Source: Candidatus Bathyarchaeota archaeon
GTDB lineage: Archaea; Thermoproteota; Bathyarchaeia; Bathyarchaeales; Bathyarchaeaceae
Length of the DNA: 17,268 nucleotides
Reading direction: 5' to 3'
Assembly (NCBI GenBank): GCA_014859755.1
Contig: JACUTO010000014.1
Span: 1 to 17,268, forward strand
Translations under genes and position numbers: made by a program
Part shown: one piece after another, positions 12,655 to 17,268 of the stretch
Layout of the letters: each line of letters starts with the position of its first letter
How positions within the stretch are numbered: the stretch's first letter is position 1
The notes under the pieces: generated by a model
What the model was told of the DNA's origin: nothing
Databases searched by the model: none
The model's input: the letters and a program-made list of their open reading frames with translations, nothing else

Positions 12655-13911
12655 TCAAACTGTGAAAACGTCTCCCGCCTTCGGCGCCACAGCCTTAAGT
12701 CCAACTTCCTTCTTTATCCATCTGGCGAACTTTTCACAGTTTCCCTCAGCCCCATGCACCACGTAAACAGTTGGGTTTCCCTCAACCTCTTTCACAGCCT
12801 CTTTAAGTTCGCTGGCTCCGCTGTGGGATGAAAAATCGAAGCTTTTGACCTGAGCCTTTATTTTACGCATCTTCCCATCAATAACGCATTTTCCCTCGTC
12901 AAGCAACTCCCGTCCAGGCGTTCCAGGAATCTGATAGCCTACAAGGAAAACGGCGTTTTGCCGGTTTTTCCCCACCTTCTGTATGTAGAAGGCGGCTGGT
13001 CCCCCTTTTAGCATGCCTGCTGGAGATATGATCGCCCCTGGCTTTTTCGCTGCTGTTCTACGATCTCTCCATCCCTCCACCCAAGTCGCGGCGTGAATGG
13101 CGTTCATGAACAATTGAGGATCCTGCATGTATGATGTGTGGTTCATCATTATCCGGTTGACCTCGCGAGCCATGCCATCCATGGTGACAGGATATTCAAA
13201 ATGATATGCGGCGAGTACGCAGGCGATCTCTTGTGAGCGTCCTACGCCGAAGGCGGGGATCAGGACTGTTCCTCCGTTCTCCACTACTTCTGTGACGCTT
13301 TCCACAAATTCTTTTTCTAGAGTTGTTCTGTCGGTATGGTCTTCATCGGCATATGTGCTTTCTATGATTAGGGCGTCAAGATCGCCGTAGTCTCTATCTG
13401 CGCCACGGAGAAGACGTGTGTCTGTAGTATTGTAGTCGCTGGTGTAGACAAGCTTCTTCCCATCCGCCTCCACCAAAGCTTGGGCGCCTCCGGGCAAGTG
13501 TCCCGAGTCTAAAAGCTGGAATTGCATGTCTCCTACGGTTTGTTTTTTTCTAAAATCGAGATGGACACAGCTTCTCAGCATGGATTGTAACTCAAGGTAC
13601 TCGAAGGGGAGATAGTAACCCGATAGATGTATGAAATCAGAAATCAACGTTTTAACCAGATCAAAGGTTAATTGCGTTCCATACACGGTTTTTTTCTCTT
13701 GAATGTGGAAAATAGGGATTGCACCCGAATGATCCAGATGGCAGTGAGTCAAAACGATGGCATCAACCTCCTTGGATGGAACGTGCATAGGAAACCCCGG
13801 TTCATGATCTATCATAACGCCATAGTCGAGCAGCAGCTGAGTCTTCTCAGTCTTGACGGCAATCGCTGCCCTCCCAACCTCTCTTGCACCTCCGAGGAAC
13901 TTCGTTTTCAT
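12655..13911 (-). CDS. Beta-CASP metallo-beta-lactamase ribonuclease, aCPSF2 type
   Basis: A 418-aa member of the archaeal CPSF73-like RNases (COG1236). The metallo-beta-lactamase motif THCHLDHSGAIP provides H56, H58, D60 and H61. Further metal ligands are H138 (SGHLPGGAQ) and D159 (YTSDYN). The beta-CASP marks are IIESTYAD (E184), SFDFSSHSGASEL and the C-terminal VVHGAEGNCEKF. There are no N-terminal KH domains, which separates it from aCPSF1. It cuts or degrades RNA in 3'-end formation or turnover in the cytoplasm. The start is ATG 13911: GGAGGGTGA ends 11 nt before it, whereas the in-frame GTG 13926 overlaps that site. First full-size gene of the operon with archaemetzincin. Confidence 0.88.
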   Translation of the reverse strand: MKTKFLGGAREVGRAAIAVKTEKTQLLLDYGVMIDHEPGFPMHVPSKEVDAIVLTHCHLDHSGAIPIFHIQEKKTVYGTQLTFDLVKTLISDFIHLSGYYLPFEYLELQSMLRSCVHLDFRKKQTVGDMQFQLLDSGHLPGGAQALVEADGKKLVYTSDYNTTDTRLLRGADRDYGDLDALIIESTYADEDHTDRTTLEKEFVESVTEVVENGGTVLIPAFGVGRSQEIACVLAAYHFEYPVTMDGMAREVNRIMMNHTSYMQDPQLFMNAIHAATWVEGWRDRRTAAKKPGAIISPAGMLKGGPAAFYIQKVGKNRQNAVFLVGYQIPGTPGRELLDEGKCVIDGKMRKIKAQVKSFDFSSHSGASELKEAVKEVEGNPTVYVVHGAEGNCEKFARWIKKEVGLKAVAPKAGDVFTV

Positions 13912-13936
13912 CGGGATCGTATTCACCCTCCGCTTT

Positions 13937-14086
13937 TTACAGACCTGTTGCGGTAATCTTGAAATGGTTTAGGTGTATTCTAACATTTAAATAGTAACCT
14001 TTCTCGCGCTTCTCTGACGCTGCCCTTACCAACCTCTCTCTTACCGATTTCAGAACGGCGTCAACATTGAGTTCAATTAGGGTCAT
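13937..14086 (-). CDS. Small protein, 49 aa, leading the aCPSF2 operon
   Basis: Too short to be found by usual length cut-offs, but clearly coding-like. From ATG 14086 it reads MTLIELNVDAVLKSVRERLV and RAASEKREKGYYLNVRIHLN, ending HFKITATGL at the TAA 13937-13939. It should fold as a helix followed by a strand pair; no Cys or membrane segment. A TATA box, ATTTAAATTAA on the minus strand (14115-14125), is 34 nt before the ATG, giving a short leader. GTG 14101 is an alternative but lies before the expected transcript start. The stop is 25 bp before the aCPSF2 ATG, so it heads that operon. Not recognised. Confidence 0.6.
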   Translation of the reverse strand: MTLIELNVDAVLKSVRERLVRAASEKREKGYYLNVRIHLNHFKITATGL

Positions 14087-14114
14087 GTCATCTATTGTCA
14101 CAGTGCAATCTCTC

Positions 14115-14125
14115 TTAATTTAAAT
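14115..14125 (-). promoter_or_regulatory. TATA box of the small-protein/aCPSF2/archaemetzincin operon
   Basis: ATTTAAATTAA on the minus strand, centred 34 nt before ATG 14086. Confidence 0.5.
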
Positions 14126-14169
14126 GGTAGATTTGAATTTTCCCAGAGAAGAGGCTCATAAATATTGTC

Positions 14170-15339
14170 TCATGGTCTTCCAACTATGGTAACGGCACCG
14201 ACAGCGAATGGACCTCCCAAGTTATGAGCAAATCCCATCTCTGCGTCCTTTACCTGTAATCCTTCGGCTTTGCCCAACACTTGTCTAGTAAGCTCCACAA
14301 TCATTCTGCATCCGGTGGCACCTATGGGATGACCAAAGCATTTCAATCCTCCATCCGGATTTATCGGAAAATCGCCGTCTATTGCGGTGACGCCATCTTT
14401 TATCAAACTTGCACCTTCACCGGCTTTGCATAATTTCATGTCTTGGTAGTCTAAGAGTTCTGTAATTGTGAAGCAGTCGTGAACTATACCGAAATCAATC
14501 TCTTTTCGAGGGTCTTTTATTCCAGCTTCTTTGTAAGCCGCTTCCGCCGCCTTTGCGGTCGCTGGAAAACTCAAAAAGGTTTCAGTTGGTCTGAGCCATG
14601 GAAAGAGAGTTTCAACTGCCATACCCGAGGCTTTTATCGTTGCATATTCATCTCCTACATATTCCCTCGCAATTTCCGGTCTCGTTAAAACCACTGCCGC
14701 CGATCCATCAGACATCGCGCAACAATCGAACAAGCCAAGTGGGTAGGCAATCATTGGTGCGTTCATCGCTTTGTCTATAGTTATTTCTCTTCTGAAATGA
14801 GCCTTTGGGTGTCTTGCTCCATTGTAGTGATTCTTTACTGCAACTCTCGCAAGGTCTTCTTTCGTCCATCCCCATTCTTTGAATGCTCTGTTTGCAGCCA
14901 TCGCAAACATGCCCGGTGCTGAAGCCATGGTTAGTGTTGGGTCGGGAAACATACTTTCAATGCCGGGTAGCCCTCTTGACCCTTGGTCCAAGATTTTCTC
15001 TACACCGCAAGCTAAAACGATGTCGTATACTCCAGACGCCACCGCGTAAGCCGCATTTCTAACGGCGTCCATTCCCGTGGCACAGTAGTTCTCTACCCTT
15101 GTAACTGGCTTGCCAAATAATTTAAGTGGATCAGAAAAATTGGTGCCCGCCACTCCACTGAAATCATAGAAGGTGCCGCACCAGATTGCTTCAATGTCCT
15201 TCTTTAGATCAACGTTTGCCTCTTTGCACGCCTCGTAAGTTGCTTCCACAAGGAGATCTTCCGCGTCTTTCTCCCATATTTCCCCGAATTTTGTAACTCC
15301 GGTGCCCATTATGGCAACTTTATCTTTTATTCCTCCCAT
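14170..15339 (-). CDS. Archaeal thiolase (acetyl-CoA acetyltransferase / SCP2-type)
   Basis: A 389-aa thiolase. The acyl-accepting nucleophile is C86 in VENYCATGMDAV; the catalytic His residues are in VHDCFTITE (near 290) and GHPIGATG (H337), and a conserved HNLGG follows. This is the archaeal/SCP2-like branch that works in complex with a DUF35 OB-fold protein and often an HMG-CoA synthase. It condenses or cleaves acyl-CoA in the cytoplasm. ATG 15339 has AGGAGGT 7-9 nt upstream. Only 15 bp separate it from the HMGS-like/DUF35 gene before it; the two products probably form one complex. Whether it makes acetoacetyl-CoA for isoprenoids or handles another acyl-CoA is open, because the partner lacks HMGS residues. 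Confidence 0.88.
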   Translation of the reverse strand: MGGIKDKVAIMGTGVTKFGEIWEKDAEDLLVEATYEACKEANVDLKKDIEAIWCGTFYDFSGVAGTNFSDPLKLFGKPVTRVENYCATGMDAVRNAAYAVASGVYDIVLACGVEKILDQGSRGLPGIESMFPDPTLTMASAPGMFAMAANRAFKEWGWTKEDLARVAVKNHYNGARHPKAHFRREITIDKAMNAPMIAYPLGLFDCCAMSDGSAAVVLTRPEIAREYVGDEYATIKASGMAVETLFPWLRPTETFLSFPATAKAAEAAYKEAGIKDPRKEIDFGIVHDCFTITELLDYQDMKLCKAGEGASLIKDGVTAIDGDFPINPDGGLKCFGHPIGATGCRMIVELTRQVLGKAEGLQVKDAEMGFAHNLGGPFAVGAVTIVGRP

Positions 15340-15354
15340 TTTTATTACCTCCTT

Positions 15355-16782
15355 TCATGCTCTTACTGCTCTAGCTCTCCAACCATAATGTTTGAAATCT
15401 GATTTTTCGTTCAGTAGTCTAAATGTTAGCTCAACAGGTGTGTCTATCTGTATATCCTTTGGTTCGCAATCCACTACCTCAAGGAACATTCTGCATCCGT
15501 CCTCTAAGTCGATAACGGCTCTTACTCCTGGATTGATTCCATCTCCCTCAGTGTTTCCCGGGCCAATTAAGTAATCTAAGGTATAAGTGAAAATCTTGCC
15601 ACGTCTCGCAAGCTTTACTTCTTCATGATTATCTTTGGCGCCACATATCATGCAGCATCTACCTAGGGGATAAGACAGTGTTCCGCAATTCTTACACTTC
15701 ATCCCGTAAAGCGGCAGAATTGATTTTTCATCTCTCCAATACATGACGTGAGCCACCTTCGACCATTTAGGCCACGCCGTCTCACGAACCCTCCTGAAAT
15801 CTGCATATTTCTCATACGTTGGAAGTGTCCTGCTCGACTTTACATTTACGGAGACGCCCCTTCTCTTTCCCTTTATTTCCTCTATTTTATCAGTAGTTCT
15901 CACGACAAATGCGTCGCTTCCGTCGCCATAACTCACGCATAAAATTCTTTCATTCGGCTTTGCAGTTTCTAACGCGGAAACCAGTAGTAGTAGGCAGTGC
16001 GGTGTGCCTGTTATACCCACACTCAAAAAGAGTGGATCTTGTATTTTTTCCATTTCAACACCGAGTAGTTGTGGAGATCGAAGATAAGTTCTCGGATCCG
16101 GTGCATAGAAAGCTATCTTAGAAATATCCTTCAGAGTTAAATTACATTTCTTCATCAATCCCGATATGGCCTCAGGAAGGTCTTTCATAAACCCATACTT
16201 TAAGTCAAGCTTGGGTTCAAACTCCTTTGGGTAATCATCCACATCTCTTCTCCAGGGACCCGGTATCGCGTCCCTCACAGTGTAGAAATCTTCTATTTCT
16301 GCGATGCCATCCTCCCCGATAAGCAGAGCCGCGGCGCCGTCACCAAATATTTGTTCATAGATAGAAGCTGGGGTTGCAACTCTACGGTCCGCAGATACGA
16401 CAAGAATTTTTCTCGCTGTTTTTGCTTCTACTGCATCCATTGCAGCTTTTATTGCGATTGTTCCAGCCCTCAGAGAATTAGTGAAGTCGGAGGTGAGAAT
16501 GTCTTTTCTCAAATCGAGGGCGGAGGCAATTAGGGAAGAACTCTGTTTTTCTTTGAATGGAGAGGTGGTGGTGGCAAAAAATATTCCATCAATCTCTTTC
16601 GGGTCGATTCCGTTCAGACAATCGAGTCCCGCCTCTGTAGCCATCGTTAAACTGTCTTCATCCCATGCTGCAACCGCCCGTTCTCCAGGCATAACAATCG
16701 GCATACCCGATGCTCTCGCGATTTCATCTCTACTTAACCTCCACGTTGGAATGTATGCCCCATAAGATACTATCCCTACCAT
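15355..16782 (-). CDS. HMG-CoA-synthase-like protein fused to a DUF35 zinc-ribbon/OB-fold domain
   Basis: A 475-aa fusion. Residues 1-300 have the HMG-CoA synthase/thiolase fold (MVGIVSYGAYIPTWRLSRDE; SIYEQIFGDGAAALLIG). Residues about 355-475 are a DUF35 domain: a zinc ribbon with C363, C366, C377 and C380, then an OB-fold ending HYGWRARAV. In true HMG-CoA synthases the nucleophile is Cys in a segment like DFEFACKAGT; here the same place reads DFTNSLRAGT, with S103. The usual FH-x-P His is replaced in FYAPDP (Y226). It is therefore probably not a classical HMGS. It heads a two-gene operon with the thiolase. ATG 16782 follows GGTGAT by about 5 nt. Confidence 0.85.
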   Translation of the reverse strand: MVGIVSYGAYIPTWRLSRDEIARASGMPIVMPGERAVAAWDEDSLTMATEAGLDCLNGIDPKEIDGIFFATTTSPFKEKQSSSLIASALDLRKDILTSDFTNSLRAGTIAIKAAMDAVEAKTARKILVVSADRRVATPASIYEQIFGDGAAALLIGEDGIAEIEDFYTVRDAIPGPWRRDVDDYPKEFEPKLDLKYGFMKDLPEAISGLMKKCNLTLKDISKIAFYAPDPRTYLRSPQLLGVEMEKIQDPLFLSVGITGTPHCLLLLVSALETAKPNERILCVSYGDGSDAFVVRTTDKIEEIKGKRRGVSVNVKSSRTLPTYEKYADFRRVRETAWPKWSKVAHVMYWRDEKSILPLYGMKCKNCGTLSYPLGRCCMICGAKDNHEEVKLARRGKIFTYTLDYLIGPGNTEGDGINPGVRAVIDLEDGCRMFLEVVDCEPKDIQIDTPVELTFRLLNEKSDFKHYGWRARAVRA

Positions 16783-16869
16783 TAACCATCACCGCTTAAG
16801 ACTTTAGGATTTCAGAAATATGTAAACCAACATATATAACATTTCGTTTAGTCCTTAATCGGGAAATGT

Positions 16870-17097
16870 TCATTCTTCCTTCTTGTCGCTCTTGTAATAC
16901 TCACATTTCTCCGCTATTTCTTCCAAACAGAAGAAGGCACGAATGTTAAAGCATGTTCCGTTTCCGCAACACACATCGTTAAAAGAGAACGCAGATGTTG
17001 GTAACTCTCCTTTCTTCTCGCAAAAATCGAAACTCGTTCTGCCTCTATCTTCCTCTGCAACCATAGAGTAATGTTTACATTTTATGCAACTCTTCAT
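16870..17097 (-). CDS. Small Cys-rich protein, 75 aa
   Basis: An unrecognised soluble protein with eight Cys: C4, C7, C26, C43, C44, C49, C57 and C65. It opens MKSCIKCKHYSMVAEEDRGR and contains DVCCGNGTCF; enough ligands for one Fe-S cluster or one to two zinc sites. The CxxCxxY opening is common in short archaeal metal-binding proteins. ATG 17097 has GGGAGAC about 7 nt upstream on the minus strand. A TATA-like GTTTAAAC lies at about 17169-17176. It stands upstream of the HMGS-like gene on the same strand, 88 bp away, but the latter has its own TATA-like TATATA near 16835. Confidence 0.6.
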   Translation of the reverse strand: MKSCIKCKHYSMVAEEDRGRTSFDFCEKKGELPTSAFSFNDVCCGNGTCFNIRAFFCLEEIAEKCEYYKSDKKEE

Positions 17098-17206
17098 TTC
17101 TTAGGTCTCCCTGTCCTCCGACTAGTTTTCACCCTCTACAGCCCTAATAACCAGTCTTTTCCAGGTAAGGTTTAAACATATCTGCACTGTTTTTGACGAA
17201 TCATCA

Positions 17207-17268
17207 CTATTTTCGCTTCCGGAAGATCTTGCAGCCGTCCATGTCGGTGACGTAGTCAAAGCGCGCGC
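17207..17268 (-). CDS. C-terminal end of a small FRKRK-family protein, cut by the window edge
   Basis: The minus-strand frame is open from the right edge to TAG 17207-17209 and reads ARFDYVTDMDGCKIFRKRK. The ending matches that of the small protein at 7995-8159 (GFEWVEQDNDGLTNFRKRK), so it is a second member of the same family. Only 20 codons are visible. Too short to say more. Confidence 0.5.
   Translation of the reverse strand, partial: ARFDYVTDMDGCKIFRKRK

Noticed and set aside
1..17268. CRISPR arrays, insertion sequences, replication origins
   Set aside because: No regularly spaced repeats, transposase motifs or origin-type repeat clusters were seen; the only direct repeat of note is the att pair.

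Overview
The window looks like chromosome from an archaeon, most likely of the Thermoproteota/TACK side and compatible with Bathyarchaeia. This is an inference from gene content: ribosomal protein L38e, an aCPSF2-type beta-CASP nuclease, an archaemetzincin, an archaeal thiolase paired with an HMG-CoA-synthase-like/DUF35 protein, two rubrerythrins, radical SAM proteins and many short Cys-rich proteins. Several genes have archaeal TATA boxes 25-35 nt before the start, and TTG/GTG starts are common. No ribosomal RNA or other taxonomic marker is present.

Left part (1-3106): the end of an amidohydrolase is followed by tRNA-Val(GAC). A 33-bp copy of the tRNA 3' end recurs 2428 bp downstream. Between the copies lie an integrase core-binding fragment at the left, a decayed HTH fragment, a CBS-domain gene, a frameshifted pseudogene, a MEDS-domain sensor gene on the minus strand, and an N-terminal integrase fragment that runs into the right copy. 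Joining the two repeats puts the integrase pieces in one continuous frame. This is the arrangement left by an SSV-type integrase, so the segment is a small, decayed integrated element.

Middle part (3107-9815): a GC-rich stretch with nested inverted repeats may encode a structured RNA. After it come small hypothetical genes, many with Cys pairs, an AT-rich radical SAM gene of foreign appearance, a PAP2-like membrane protein, an HTH/zinc-ribbon protein divergent from L38e, a zinc-ribbon/UPF0145 protein and a two-gene rubrerythrin operon for peroxide defence. Runs of GCGCGC are unusually frequent here.

Right part (9816-17268): a radical SAM/SPASM protein with an extra N-terminal zinc-binding region; a membrane-anchored small protein that shares a Cys module with the product at 4160; an operon of a 49-aa protein, aCPSF2 and archaemetzincin; an operon of an HMGS-like/DUF35 fusion and a thiolase; a Cys-rich small protein; and the truncated end of a protein whose C-terminal residues match those of the small protein at 7995. 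The HMGS-like protein lacks the Cys and His expected in an HMG-CoA synthase. Its operon may therefore serve an acyl-CoA condensation or cleavage other than the mevalonate pathway.
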